Counted from the stretch's first letter, positions 9,243 to 17,984 are shown. The stretch is 64,000 nucleotides of DNA from Arthrobacter sp. QXT-31 (GCF_001969265.1 NZ_CP019304.1:4977569-5041568), one strand, 5' to 3'. The notes: generated by a model not told the origin, from the sequence alone. Program-made: numbers and translations.

Positions 9243-10129
9243 CAGTTGTCCTTTCCTGGCCGCCAGATGGTGGCCACCGCGACGAATGCGACGGCGAGCA
9301 TCGCCAGCAGGTAGATAGTGCCCATGGCGCTTGCCAGCCCCGGATCGCCGAATCAAATCATGGTCCGGTAGATCAGCAGGCTCATGGTTTCCGAAGCGGA
9401 CTGGGGGCCGCCGTTAGTCTGAATGAGGATGGTGTCGAAGGCCCTGGCGGCGTCGATTCCGCGGACCACCAGGGCGACGGCGATGACGGGCCGCAGCAAG
9501 GGCAGGATAATGCGGAACAGCAGCGCCGGTGCGCGTGCACCGTCAAGGCGTGCTGCTTCGATCAGATCCCCCGGAATGTTCTGCAGTCCTGCGAAGAGGA
9601 CCAGGCACATGAATGAGGTGGTGAGCCAGATGTCCGGGATGGCCACCGAGTAGAGCACAATGCCCGGGTCCGACAGCCAGCCGATCTGGTTGGGGTTGGA
9701 CAGAATGCCGGCCTGGTGCAGGAGGGTCCCGATGAGGCCGAAGTTATCGATCATGAGGAACTTCCACAGCAGACCTGCCACGATCGGGGCGATCATCAAC
9801 GGATACATAAAGACGGTCCGCCAGATTTGGGAACTGCGGCCCAGCGTGGTGAACAGCAGGGCCATGCCCAGGCCGAGGGCGAATTCGAGGGTGACCACCA
9901 CCATGGTGTAGGCCAGTGTCCGCCACCCGGCACCAGTGAACGCTTCGGAGGCGAAGACCCGAAAATAGTTATCCAGGCCCACGAAGTCCCGGGGCCCGCC
10001 GGCGATCGGCGAGATCTTGAAGAAGCTGTCCGCCACCAGGCGGAACAGCGGGAAGGCGACAAAGACTGCCAGGAACAGCGCCGCTGGTGTCATCAGGAAC
10101 AATGCGGAGCGGCGATCGGAGATGCGCAC
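9242..10129 (-). pseudogene. Sugar ABC transporter permease (MalF type) with in-frame TGA near the 3' end
   Basis: The frame runs 258 codons from 10129 and hits TGA at 9355-9353, right after LLIYRTMI. The same frame then continues without a shift for 36 codons (FGDPGLASAMGTIYLLAML..., ending RPGKDN) to a TGA at 9244-9242 that overlaps the next permease start. Homologues read YRTMIRFGDPG here, so CGA to TGA is the likely change. The stop removes the last transmembrane helix. The EAA loop (EAARLDGARAPALLFRIILP) and the other helices are intact. Either the importer is damaged, the stop is suppressed, or this is a base-call error. Confidence 0.8.
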
Positions 10130-10209
10130 GGTTTTCTCTTCCGCTGGTTGGGGCCGCGGCCGGCACCGGACTTGCTGTGCCTCTTCGGCAGGCGCCGGCC
10201 GCGGGGGTC

Positions 10210-11493
10210 TTACTTAAGGAGATCCTCGATCTGCTTCTTGGCGTCGGCAAGGAGGGCGGCGGTGTCACCGCCGGCCACAGCCTTCTGCAGCATGGGAACC
10301 AGCACGGTGTCCACGATCTGCTGCCACTTCTCGGTGGCGGGGCGGGTGGCCGTGGCCTTGCCGTTAAGGGTTTCGATCAGCGGCTTGAAGCTCTCGTAGC
10401 CTGCCTTGTCCTGGTACTTCTCGAAGGCGGAGATGCGGGAGGCCAGGCCCAGGCTGGATTCGAGGCCCTTGTCGTTGTAGTCGTAGGCGCACTTCACGAA
10501 TTTCTTGGCCGCTTCGGTGTTCTTGGTGGCCTTGGGGACGGTGAGGTACCACGGTCCGGGGACGGCGCCGACACCGGCTGACCCGGCGATCATCGGAGCC
10601 GCACCGACCTTGCCGGCCACCAGTGAATCCTTGGGGATCTGCCGGTAGGCGTGGGCCCAGAACCGGGTCATCGCCGTCTTCCCCTGGTTGAACAGGTTTT
10701 GTGCAGCGGCCCAGTCCACCTGCGCCGCGCCGGAGGGAGCGGACTTGGCAAGGCCGACATAGAAGTCCAGTGCTTCCTTGTGGGCGGCATTGTCGATAAC
10801 CACCTTGTTGTTCCCGTCCACGACCATGGGTGAGCCGGCCTGCAGGACATGGGCGAGCCATTCCGTTTCCACACCGCCCTTGACGTCCGTACCGTACATG
10901 CCGTCCTTGGTGAAGAAATCTGAGATCTCCTGGTACTGCTTCCAGGTGGTGGGGGCGGCCAGGTCGTAGCCGTACTTGGTCTTGAAGTCCGCCTTGTTCT
11001 TGGCGTCCTCAAACAGGTCCTTGCGGTACAGGATGATCTCGGCGTTCGTCCAGGCAGGCATGCCGATGAAGTGCCCGTCCACGCTTGCTTCCTTGACCAG
11101 GGCCGGGAAGATGTCCTTCTTCGCGTCGTCGGTGAAGAGCTCGTCAATCGGCTGAACGGCGTTCTTGAAGCTGGGCAGCCAAACGGAGTCCAGTGCGGCG
11201 ACGTCGAAGGAGACATTGCCGGAGGAGAACTCACTGGAAAGCCTGTTGAACATGCCGTCGTAAGGCAGCTCGACGAAGTTGGCGTTAACGCCTGTTTCTT
11301 TCTTGCACTGTTCGGCAACGCCTGTAAGTTCGGCATGGCCGCCCGCCTCGACGAGTACGTTGACCGTGCTGGCACCGGCACTACCCGGCGTTGCTGCCGG
11401 GCCCCCTGCGCCGCAGGCAGTTGCTGCCAGAAGCACCGCGGTGGACAGACCGCCGATGGCGGTGATCCGGGAAATCGTGGTTCGAGAGGACAT
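10210..11493 (-). CDS. ABC transporter solute-binding lipoprotein (sugar, family 1)
   Basis: A 427-aa extracellular binding protein. A hydrophobic leader followed by the lipobox LAATAC (cysteine at about 27) marks it as a membrane-anchored lipoprotein. The body has the usual two-lobe pattern (KKETGVNANFVELPYDGMFNRL; YGYDLAAPTTWKQYQEISDFF; GPWYLTVPKATKN). It is first in the leftward operon, with a LacI-type operator about 70 bases before its start, followed by two permeases. Ligand inferred from the operon: difructose anhydride or short fructo-oligosaccharides. Confidence 0.92.
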   Translation of the reverse strand: MSSRTTISRITAIGGLSTAVLLAATACGAGGPAATPGSAGASTVNVLVEAGGHAELTGVAEQCKKETGVNANFVELPYDGMFNRLSSEFSSGNVSFDVAALDSVWLPSFKNAVQPIDELFTDDAKKDIFPALVKEASVDGHFIGMPAWTNAEIILYRKDLFEDAKNKADFKTKYGYDLAAPTTWKQYQEISDFFTKDGMYGTDVKGGVETEWLAHVLQAGSPMVVDGNNKVVIDNAAHKEALDFYVGLAKSAPSGAAQVDWAAAQNLFNQGKTAMTRFWAHAYRQIPKDSLVAGKVGAAPMIAGSAGVGAVPGPWYLTVPKATKNTEAAKKFVKCAYDYNDKGLESSLGLASRISAFEKYQDKAGYESFKPLIETLNGKATATRPATEKWQQIVDTVLVPMLQKAVAGGDTAALLADAKKQIEDLLK

Positions 11494-11560
11494 CGCTGTC
11501 GACTCCCTTTCTTTTGACGGAATCTACGTTGGTAAGGATGGGAAAAGTAAGACCGAAAAG

Positions 11561-11578
11561 TGAAAAATCGTTTTGCCA
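11561..11578. promoter_or_regulatory. Candidate LacI-type operator of the fructan operon
   Basis: TGAAAAATCGTTTTGCCA is an imperfect palindrome centred on CG, as LacI family operators are; six of nine positions pair. It lies 68-85 bases upstream of the solute-binding-protein start, in the only long non-coding gap at the operon head. Regulation by the LacI protein at 7155 is inferred from position. Confidence 0.45.
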
Positions 11579-11721
11579 AATCGACTTGGCACTCAGGTTA
11601 GGCGCGGACGCAGAAAGGTGTCAAGCGTCACACCCAGTTTTTCGAAACCCTTGACTGCTGCCGGAGAGCGGCCATCAGAGACGTCCCGCCCTCTGGCGTA
11701 AGGGTTGCGTGAGACTTTGCC

Positions 11722-11739
11722 TGTCTCGCTGAATGAGAC
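11722..11739. promoter_or_regulatory. Putative IclR operator 1 (autoregulatory)
   Basis: TGTCTCGCTGAATGAGAC holds inverted arms GTCTC and GAGAC. A near-identical sequence, TGTCTCATTGAGTGAGAG, lies at 12531-12548, downstream of the regulator and upstream of the dehydrogenase. Two matching copies bracketing an IclR gene support them as its operators. This copy ends four bases before the proposed ATG at 11744, so binding would block the regulator's own expression. Confidence 0.6.
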
Positions 11740-11743
11740 CATA

Positions 11744-12529
11744 ATGCTCTACGTGAATTCCACTGATTCGAAGCCGGCTGCCAGCATGATTGAGCGGGTT
11801 TCACTGATCCTTGACGTATTCAGTCCTGAAGAGCCGGTCCTGACGGGAGGGGAGATCGCTCGCAGGGCCGGACTTTCCCGGGCGACGGCGGCGCGGATAC
11901 TCTCGGAACTCGCCAAGCACGACTTTGTCGACCGGGTTCAGTCCGGATACCAGATCGGTATCCGGTGTTTTGAGTTGGGGCAGATGGCGCAACAGCCAAA
12001 GGATCTTCGGCGCCTGGCTCTGGCAACGATGTTCGACCTCCGGCGGGCTACGGGCTTGACTGTTCAGCTGGGCGTTCTCGAAGGTAATGACGTCGTCTAT
12101 ATCGAGATTTTGCGCGGCCAGTATCGGGACCTAACAATCCCATCCAGGGTTGGTGGACGTGTACCGTGCTATGCCACTGCTGGTGGGAAGGCCCTGCTTG
12201 CACACGCCCCTGACCAGCTGGTCGAGGATCTCCTGAACGGCCAGCTGGAGAAGATCGGACCCAACACTGTTACCGATCCCCAGGAGCTTCGCGCCGAACT
12301 GGACCTGGCCCGACGTGAGGGTATTGCCTATGAGCGGGAGGAATCCCATGCTGGCCTGGCATGCGCGGCGAGCCCCATTCTCCGGGGCGATGGTACCGCT
12401 GTGGCCGCTATTTCCATCACCGCTCCGGTGGGCGTGGTGGAGATGAGACTGGTTGGTCCCGCTGTCCATGCAGCGACACTGGGGCTGAACCGCCAGATGG
12501 CGGCAGCCCCGCATTGGGCCAAGCTATAG
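11744..12529 (+). CDS. IclR family transcriptional regulator
   Basis: A 261-aa protein from the ATG at 11744; an upstream in-frame TTG at 11705 would run through the operator and is less likely. The N-terminus carries the winged helix (SMIERVSLILDVF, then GGEIARRAGLSRATAARILSEL). The effector domain follows, with the typical RVGGRVPCYATAGGKALLA and HAGLACAASPIL motifs. It heads a rightward cluster of dehydrogenase, MHS transporter, aldehyde dehydrogenase and aldolase, which it probably represses until the substrate is present. Confidence 0.9.
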   Translation: MLYVNSTDSKPAASMIERVSLILDVFSPEEPVLTGGEIARRAGLSRATAARILSELAKHDFVDRVQSGYQIGIRCFELGQMAQQPKDLRRLALATMFDLRRATGLTVQLGVLEGNDVVYIEILRGQYRDLTIPSRVGGRVPCYATAGGKALLAHAPDQLVEDLLNGQLEKIGPNTVTDPQELRAELDLARREGIAYEREESHAGLACAASPILRGDGTAVAAISITAPVGVVEMRLVGPAVHAATLGLNRQMAAAPHWAKL

Positions 12530-12530
12530 G

Positions 12531-12548
12531 TGTCTCATTGAGTGAGAG
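12531..12548. promoter_or_regulatory. Putative IclR operator 2, upstream of the catabolic operon
   Basis: TGTCTCATTGAGTGAGAG matches the copy at 11722-11739 at 14 of 18 positions, including the arms GTCTC and GTGAGA/ATGAGA. It begins two bases after the IclR stop codon and lies about 100 bases before the dehydrogenase start, a normal operator position for the promoter of the downstream operon. Confidence 0.6.
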
Positions 12549-12644
12549 GAAGATTTTGACGACGGCGGCCCGCGCCTGATGCTTATGCCAGTCCCCGTGA
12601 TCTGAAGCACGGGGATGTGAAAGCTAAGCAACAAGGAGTGACCG

Positions 12645-13748
12645 GTGAAGGCCGCAATCATGAACCAAGCAGGCGCACCGCTTGCCGTCGTCGATCTGGA
12701 TCTACAGCCCCCTGGTCCGGGCGAAGTCCGCGTGCGGGTTGACGCGGCAGGCATCTGCCACAGTGACTACCACTACATGGTCCAGGACCTGCCATGCCGG
12801 ACGCCTATCGTGCTGGGCCACGAGGGCGCGGGCATCGTGCAGGAAGTCGGAGTCGGGGTCACCCATGTCAGGCCGGGCGATAAGGTCATACTGACCTGGC
12901 GGCCAAGCTGCGGCAGGTGCGAGTACTGCACGAGCGGGTCGCCTGCGCTCTGCCGCCTCGGCGCGGTGCACGCTACCCATAACGAACTGCTGCGCGGCGG
13001 AACACGGCTGTCACAGGACGGACAAGCCGTCCATCACCTGATGGGGGTGTCCTGCTACGCCGAGGAATGCGTCGTCTCCGGCGAATCGGTGATCAAGATC
13101 CCCCAGGAGGTTCCCCCCGCTGTAGCAGCCATCATGGGCTGTGCCGTGATCACAGGGATGGGAGTTGTGCTGAACGGAATGGGGGCTCCGGCCGGGGAGT
13201 CGATCCTTGTCGTTGGAGCCGGCGGAGTGGGGCTTTCGGCGGTCATAGGCGCAGCAGCAGTCGGGGCCTACCCGGTGATCGTTGCCGACATTGACGACGA
13301 AAAGCTCGCAAAGGCGCGGGAGCTTGGAGCAACCCACACGATCAACACGCGCGAACACGACCTGGCCGCCACTGTGCACGAGATCACTGGCGGAGGAGCC
13401 CACTGGGCTGTCGAGGCAATCGGCCGGCCCCAGACCATTCGCGAGGCAGTCATGGCGCTTCGCCCCCGCGGCACGGCTTTCGTGGTGGGACTGTCCAACG
13501 CCGAGGCCGAGATCAACGTGCCCTTGAACCAGGTTGTCCAGCAGGAGAAATCGGTGAGGGGGAGTCTGTACGGCTCCTCCAATCTGTCAGTGCAGATCCC
13601 TCAGATCCTGGACATGTATCTGGCCGGCCGTTTGCAGCTTGATGCCCTTGTCGGTGAGAAGTTCAGCCTGGTCCAGATCAACCAAGCATTCGACTCGCTG
13701 GCCAAGGGAAACATCGGTCGTTCGGTGATCCTGATGGGCAGCAACTAA
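12645..13748 (+). CDS. Zinc-dependent alcohol dehydrogenase (medium-chain, MDR)
   Basis: A 367-aa protein with a GTG start behind AAGGAGTGACC. It has catalytic zinc ligands in GICHSDYHYM and GHEGAG, and four structural-zinc cysteines in CGRCEYCTSGSPALC. The Rossmann motif VVGAGGVGLSAV is at about 188-199, with VIVADIDDEKLAKARELGA after it. It belongs to the class that oxidises primary or secondary alcohols with NAD. In this operon it probably oxidises a hydroxy acid or alcohol to the aldehyde used by the downstream aldehyde dehydrogenase. Substrate unknown. Confidence 0.9.
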   Translation: MKAAIMNQAGAPLAVVDLDLQPPGPGEVRVRVDAAGICHSDYHYMVQDLPCRTPIVLGHEGAGIVQEVGVGVTHVRPGDKVILTWRPSCGRCEYCTSGSPALCRLGAVHATHNELLRGGTRLSQDGQAVHHLMGVSCYAEECVVSGESVIKIPQEVPPAVAAIMGCAVITGMGVVLNGMGAPAGESILVVGAGGVGLSAVIGAAAVGAYPVIVADIDDEKLAKARELGATHTINTREHDLAATVHEITGGGAHWAVEAIGRPQTIREAVMALRPRGTAFVVGLSNAEAEINVPLNQVVQQEKSVRGSLYGSSNLSVQIPQILDMYLAGRLQLDALVGEKFSLVQINQAFDSLAKGNIGRSVILMGSN

Positions 13749-13790
13749 TCCATACCTTCAACGTCGAAGGTCTTCCCTTAGGAGAGAAAC

Positions 13791-15098
13791 ATGTCATCAA
13801 CTGTCGCAGCGCCACAGATCGTGGTCTCCGACGAGGACCGGAAACGCGCCCTGTGGGGCAGCGCAGTCGGTAGCACAATCGAGTGGTACGACTACTTCCT
13901 TTACGGCACCATGTCCGGGCTGGTATTCGGTCCGTTGTTCTTCCCGTCCAACGATCCGACCGTCAGCCAGCTCTTGGCCTTGGCGTCCTTCGCCCTGGCC
14001 TTCTTGATCCGTCCGATCGGCGGCATTCTTTTCAGCCATGTCGGAGACCGGATCGGCCGGAAGAAAACACTGGTCGTCACGCTGACCCTGATGGGCGTCT
14101 CTACTGTCGCCATGGGTTTGATGCCGACCTATTCGGCTATCGGCGTCGCGGCGCCCATCATTCTGACTGTGCTCCGCCTGCTTCAGGGCCTTGCCCTGGG
14201 CGGCGAATGGGGAGGGGGCCTGCTTCTGGCCGTCGAGTACTCCCCCAAGAACCGGCGCGGATTCTTCGGTGCAGTCCCGCAGACCGGTGCTATGCTCGGG
14301 CTTGCACTCGGCAACATGATCACTTTGGCCGCGGGCGCGGTCTTCTCTGATGAAGCTTTCTTGGCCTACGGGTGGCGGATACCGTTCCTTCTGTCGGTTG
14401 TCCTGTTGGCTGTCGGCCTGTGGATCCGTCACAAGGTCGACGAGACACCGTCATTCCGGATGGTGAAAGCCGCGGGAGCGACGAAACAGGTTCCCCTCGT
14501 CGACACCCTGAAGCACCACTGGCGTGAAGTCCTTATCGCAACCGGCGCCAAGATCGTTGAGACCTCGACGTTCTTCATGTTCGCGACGTTCACCGTCTCC
14601 TACGCCATGACCCTGGGCTACGACCGCGAAGCCGTACTCGCCGTGCTGCTGGTCTGCGCCGTGATCGGCGTCTACTCGATGGTCAAGTTTGGTGCGCTCT
14701 CGGACCGAATCGGCCGGAAAAAGGTTTTCCTCTGGGGCACCGTGGCCCTGATGGTGTTTATCCTCCCGTACCTCTGGATGCTCAACCAGAAGTCCCTGCC
14801 GTTCCTTGCCGTTGCGCTTTTCATCGGGTTTGCCGTCATCTGGCCCACCTATGGGTCACTGATCGGCACCGTGATCGCAGAGAGCTTCTCCCCCGACATC
14901 CGCTACACAGGCGCTTCCCTCGGCTACCAGCTTGGAGCAGCTATCGCGGGCGGGCCCGCTCCGCTAATCGCCACGGCACTCCTCGCAGCCTTCGGCGGCA
15001 GCTATCTTCCGGTGGGCCTTTTCATCGTCCTTTGCGGCGCCATCTCACTGGTGGCTGTGTTGTTCGCCAAAGAAAAGAGCAACCAGGAGATCGACTAG
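13791..15098 (+). CDS. MFS transporter, metabolite:H+ symporter (MHS) family
   Basis: A 435-aa, 12-segment transporter. Signature blocks are WGSAVGSTIEWYDYFLYG, GDRIGRKKTLVVTLTLMG and GLALGGEWGGGLLLAVEYSPKNRRG. GGAGAGAAAC precedes the ATG. It lies 42 bases after the dehydrogenase and 51 bases before the aldehyde dehydrogenase, so it is the uptake system of this catabolic operon. MHS members import small organic acids by proton symport. Like the transporter at 1876 it carries the conserved VRYTGASLGYQLGAA block in helix 11. Confidence 0.92.
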   Translation: MSSTVAAPQIVVSDEDRKRALWGSAVGSTIEWYDYFLYGTMSGLVFGPLFFPSNDPTVSQLLALASFALAFLIRPIGGILFSHVGDRIGRKKTLVVTLTLMGVSTVAMGLMPTYSAIGVAAPIILTVLRLLQGLALGGEWGGGLLLAVEYSPKNRRGFFGAVPQTGAMLGLALGNMITLAAGAVFSDEAFLAYGWRIPFLLSVVLLAVGLWIRHKVDETPSFRMVKAAGATKQVPLVDTLKHHWREVLIATGAKIVETSTFFMFATFTVSYAMTLGYDREAVLAVLLVCAVIGVYSMVKFGALSDRIGRKKVFLWGTVALMVFILPYLWMLNQKSLPFLAVALFIGFAVIWPTYGSLIGTVIAESFSPDIRYTGASLGYQLGAAIAGGPAPLIATALLAAFGGSYLPVGLFIVLCGAISLVAVLFAKEKSNQEID

Positions 15099-15149
15099 GG
15101 CCCACGCGTCCACCGACCACCCTGGATACAAACAAGAGAGCAAGCCAAG

Positions 15150-16592
15150 ATGACCACCGAAACTATTGGAACCCTGAACCTGGACGAGGTCCTGAGCGCG
15201 GCCGAAACCGCTTTCGAGAGCTGGTCCGCGATGCCCTCCGCTGGCCGTGCCCGTCACCTTGAGGCGATGGCTGCAGCCATGGAGACGCATGCCGACGAGC
15301 TCATCGAACTCGCCATGGCAGAGACGCACCTGCCCGATGCGCGGCTGCGGGGTGAATTGAGGCGGACGGTTTTTCAGATGCGGCTCTTCGCCGAGGAACT
15401 GAGGATCGGCCGCTTCGTTGACGCACGCGTCGACCACTCCGATCCCCAATGGCCGATGGGTGCACCCCGCCCCGATCTACGACGGATGCTGCTCCCGCTG
15501 GGGCCGGTGCTGGTCTTCGCCGCCAGCAACTTCCCCTTTGCCTTTTCCGTCGGCGGCGGCGACACAGCTTCAGCCCTGGCGGCAGGCTGCACCGTCATCG
15601 TCAAGGCGCACCACGGACATCCAGAGGTCTCGGCGCGCACCGCCACGATTCTCCTCAGGGCCTTGGAAGAGTCCGGGGCACCTGAAGGCGTTCTGGCCCT
15701 GATCCACGGAACAGAAACCGGCGTCCGGGCACTGAAAGATCCCAAGATCCAGGCGGGCGCCTTCACCGGAGGAATCCCCGGCGGACGGGCACTGTTCGAC
15801 ATCGCCCAACAACGGGATGTTCCGATTCCGTTTTACGCGGAGATGGGCAGCAACAACCCGGTTTTTGTTACCCCCGCGGCGGCAGGAGAACGTCCGGCTG
15901 CCATCGCTGAGGGATACCTGGGCGCAGTGACCGGCAGTGCCGGCCAATTGTGCACCAAGCCGGGAACCCTCTTTGTTCCGGCGGGAAGCCAGATCATCGA
16001 ACACCTGCGCAGCGCGGAACTGCCAAGCGCCACAAGGCTCCTGACCGAACGGATAGAAGCGGGTTACACCCGGGAAGTTGCCGAACTCGCAGGCCACCGG
16101 CAGGTGCGGATTCTTAACGGGAACATTCCCGGCGAGGCCGCCGGCCCGGCGCCGCTGATCCTGGGCACCGACATCGCAGCAGTCCTCGCGGATCCGGACC
16201 TGTTCCTGGCCGAGCGGTTCGGGCCGTTCTCCCTGGTGGTTGAGTACGAGGACATGAACCAACTCCTGGCGGTTGCCCGGAGGATGGACGGCCAGCTCAC
16301 CACGACGGTACAGGCCACAGACCAGTGCGACGTCCGCCATCTGCTCCGTGTTCTGGCCGGCAAAGCAGGACGTGTCCTGTGGAACGGCTGGCCCACGGGG
16401 GTCTCTGTAACACATGCTCAGCAGCACGGCGGACCATACCCGGCAAGCACCGCCGTCCAAACCACCTCTGTCGGGACGGCAGCGATTCAGCGGTTCCTGC
16501 GCCCGGTGGCACTGCAGGGGTTCCCCGACCATCTCCTCCCCGCGGAGTTGCAGGACAGCAACCGGCTCGGGATTCCGCGGCACCTAGGATAA
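15150..16592 (+). CDS. NADP-dependent aldehyde dehydrogenase (alpha-ketoglutaric semialdehyde type)
   Basis: A 480-aa aldehyde dehydrogenase with Asn127 in ASNFPF, general base Glu231 in YAEMGSNNPV and nucleophile Cys268 in GQLCTKPG. The GQLCTKPG form and the FAFSVGGGDTASALAAGC block are typical of the alpha-ketoglutaric semialdehyde (2,5-dioxovalerate) dehydrogenase branch, which ends oxidative sugar-acid and aldarate pathways. With the aldolase downstream it suggests degradation of a C5-C6 sugar acid or hydroxy acid. The precise aldehyde cannot be fixed from sequence. Confidence 0.9.
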   Translation: MTTETIGTLNLDEVLSAAETAFESWSAMPSAGRARHLEAMAAAMETHADELIELAMAETHLPDARLRGELRRTVFQMRLFAEELRIGRFVDARVDHSDPQWPMGAPRPDLRRMLLPLGPVLVFAASNFPFAFSVGGGDTASALAAGCTVIVKAHHGHPEVSARTATILLRALEESGAPEGVLALIHGTETGVRALKDPKIQAGAFTGGIPGGRALFDIAQQRDVPIPFYAEMGSNNPVFVTPAAAGERPAAIAEGYLGAVTGSAGQLCTKPGTLFVPAGSQIIEHLRSAELPSATRLLTERIEAGYTREVAELAGHRQVRILNGNIPGEAAGPAPLILGTDIAAVLADPDLFLAERFGPFSLVVEYEDMNQLLAVARRMDGQLTTTVQATDQCDVRHLLRVLAGKAGRVLWNGWPTGVSVTHAQQHGGPYPASTAVQTTSVGTAAIQRFLRPVALQGFPDHLLPAELQDSNRLGIPRHLG

Positions 16593-16676
16593 TCCCTGGC
16601 GGCTTGAACCCTCCGGGTTACGTGGACCGGGCCGGCCAGCGGACACAATGAACAGATCTCGTAGAAGGATGACCAG

Positions 16677-17501
16677 ATGCACGACAACCCCGTCAAGGAG
16701 GCTCTGCGCTCCGGCGCCACCACGACCGGAACGTGGTTAACCCTGGGTTCAACTGCGGTGGCCGAGGCCCTGGCCCATTGCGGGTTCGATTGGCTAGTAG
16801 TCGACCTTGAGCACGCCCCCAACAATCCCGCCAGCGCTGTGGAACAGTTGAGGGCCGTCGACGCCGCCCGGGCTAACGGCGCGCGTGCCGAGGCAATCGT
16901 ACGCCTCGCCGAAAACGATCCCGTGCTGGCCAAGCGGGCCATCGACATTGGTGCGCGGACTCTTATCTTCCCCAATGTCAATAGCGCGGACGAAGCGCAG
17001 GCGGCTGTCCGTGCGATGCGTTACCCGCAGAACGGTAACGCCGGCGTGCGGGGCGTGGCAGGGTTGGTCCGGGCCGGCCGGTACGGTCTTGACCCGGTGT
17101 ATGTAAAGAATGCCAACGAACAAGTGTGCACCATCGTGCAGATCGAATCCCGGTCCGGCGTGGACAACGCTGCGGGCATCTGTGCAACCGAAGGTGTCGA
17201 CTGCGTTTTCCTGGGCCCGTCCGACCTAGCCGCTTCCCTGGGCCACCTGGGTGACACCTGGCATCCAGAGGTCGTCGACGCCATGCGGTCGGTTGTGGCC
17301 CAGGCACGCGAGGCTGGAAAGGCCGTCGGCGTTTTCGCGAACGACGCAGACGATGCCAAGCTGTTTACCAGCTGGGGAGTTACTTTCATCGGGCTGCACT
17401 CCGACGTTCGCTGGCTATGCCAGGGAGCGAAGCAAGAGACCGGGCGGCTGGCAGCCGGACTGCAGGCAGAGCAGGCGACCGAGGTCCACTCCGCGTCATA
17501 A
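16677..17501 (+). CDS. HpcH/HpaI family class II aldolase
   Basis: A 274-aa TIM-barrel aldolase. Visible signatures are DWLVVDLEHAPNN at about 39-51, RLAENDPVLAKRAIDIGARTLIFPNV (catalytic Arg and product loop), VQIESRSGVDN with the metal-binding Glu, and FLGPSDLAASLGH with the metal-binding Asp. The family cleaves 2-keto-4-hydroxy acids to pyruvate plus an aldehyde, for example 2-keto-3-deoxyglucarate or 4-hydroxy-2-ketoheptanedioate. It is the last gene of the IclR-controlled cluster and is followed by a strong terminator. Confidence 0.92.
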   Translation: MHDNPVKEALRSGATTTGTWLTLGSTAVAEALAHCGFDWLVVDLEHAPNNPASAVEQLRAVDAARANGARAEAIVRLAENDPVLAKRAIDIGARTLIFPNVNSADEAQAAVRAMRYPQNGNAGVRGVAGLVRAGRYGLDPVYVKNANEQVCTIVQIESRSGVDNAAGICATEGVDCVFLGPSDLAASLGHLGDTWHPEVVDAMRSVVAQAREAGKAVGVFANDADDAKLFTSWGVTFIGLHSDVRWLCQGAKQETGRLAAGLQAEQATEVHSAS

Positions 17502-17623
17502 CCCGGCGGCAAGGAAAAATCCCTTGCAGTAGCTGTGGGTACGTCGAGGATTGCCATACGGCCCGCTCCCAAAGGGCGGGACCGCCGTCGCCCGCTTCAA
17601 CCACCCAGGGCAGCTCTCGCACT

Positions 17624-17668
17624 AAAGGAGGCCGACGACGACACCCAGTGTCGTCGTCGGCCTCCTTT
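17624..17668. terminator. Strong intrinsic terminator (21-bp perfect stem)
   Basis: Arms 17624-17644 and 17648-17668 are perfect reverse complements, beginning AAAGGAGGCCGACG, with a three-base loop CCA. The A/T ends of the stem give a short U-tract on either strand. It lies between the rightward aldolase and the leftward repeat-protein gene, so it can end transcription from both sides. Confidence 0.9.
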
Positions 17669-17705
17669 CTACGCCGCTTGGTGCCATCCGCAAAGTCGCT
17701 TGGGC

Positions 17706-17984
17706 TTAGGCTGCCGTCGGAAGCGTTATGTAGCTGCCCTCGACGAGGCCGGCGGCAACAGCGGGAGCGCCAGCTACGGTGACATAGCTGCCACGGGTGA
17801 CGGGAAGCATGTGCCGGATGGCGGGGACGGTGACGTAGGTGCCTTCAACACCGGCCGCGGCGCTGCCGACGGGCAGAGTTACGTAGCTGCCGCCGCGCAG
17901 TGCGGTGCCGACGACAGTGATGCCGGGAGCGGTCTCAGGGGCGGCGGGTTCGGTGGTTGCGGGGCGTTCGGCAAGCAAAGTCAT
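17706..17984 (-). CDS. Small repeat protein with four (G)(S/T)Y(V/I)T(L/V)(P/A) units
   Basis: A 92-aa protein with GAGGAGAACCC before its ATG. After a low-complexity N-terminus it has four copies of a beta-strand-like heptad: GSYVTLP at 32-38, GTYVTVP at 48-54, GSYVTVA at 65-71 and GSYITLP at 83-89, spaced 16-18 residues apart and mostly preceded by R, E or G. The regular spacing suggests a small beta-hairpin or solenoid. No signal peptide or membrane segment is visible. I do not know a function; similar small repeat proteins occur in Micrococcaceae to my recollection. Confidence 0.75.
   Translation of the reverse strand: MTLLAERPATTEPAAPETAPGITVVGTALRGGSYVTLPVGSAAAGVEGTYVTVPAIRHMLPVTRGSYVTVAGAPAVAAGLVEGSYITLPTAA

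Noticed and set aside
15570..16583. 337-codon minus-strand frame
   Set aside because: Antisense to the aldehyde dehydrogenase, whose active-site residues are all in place.
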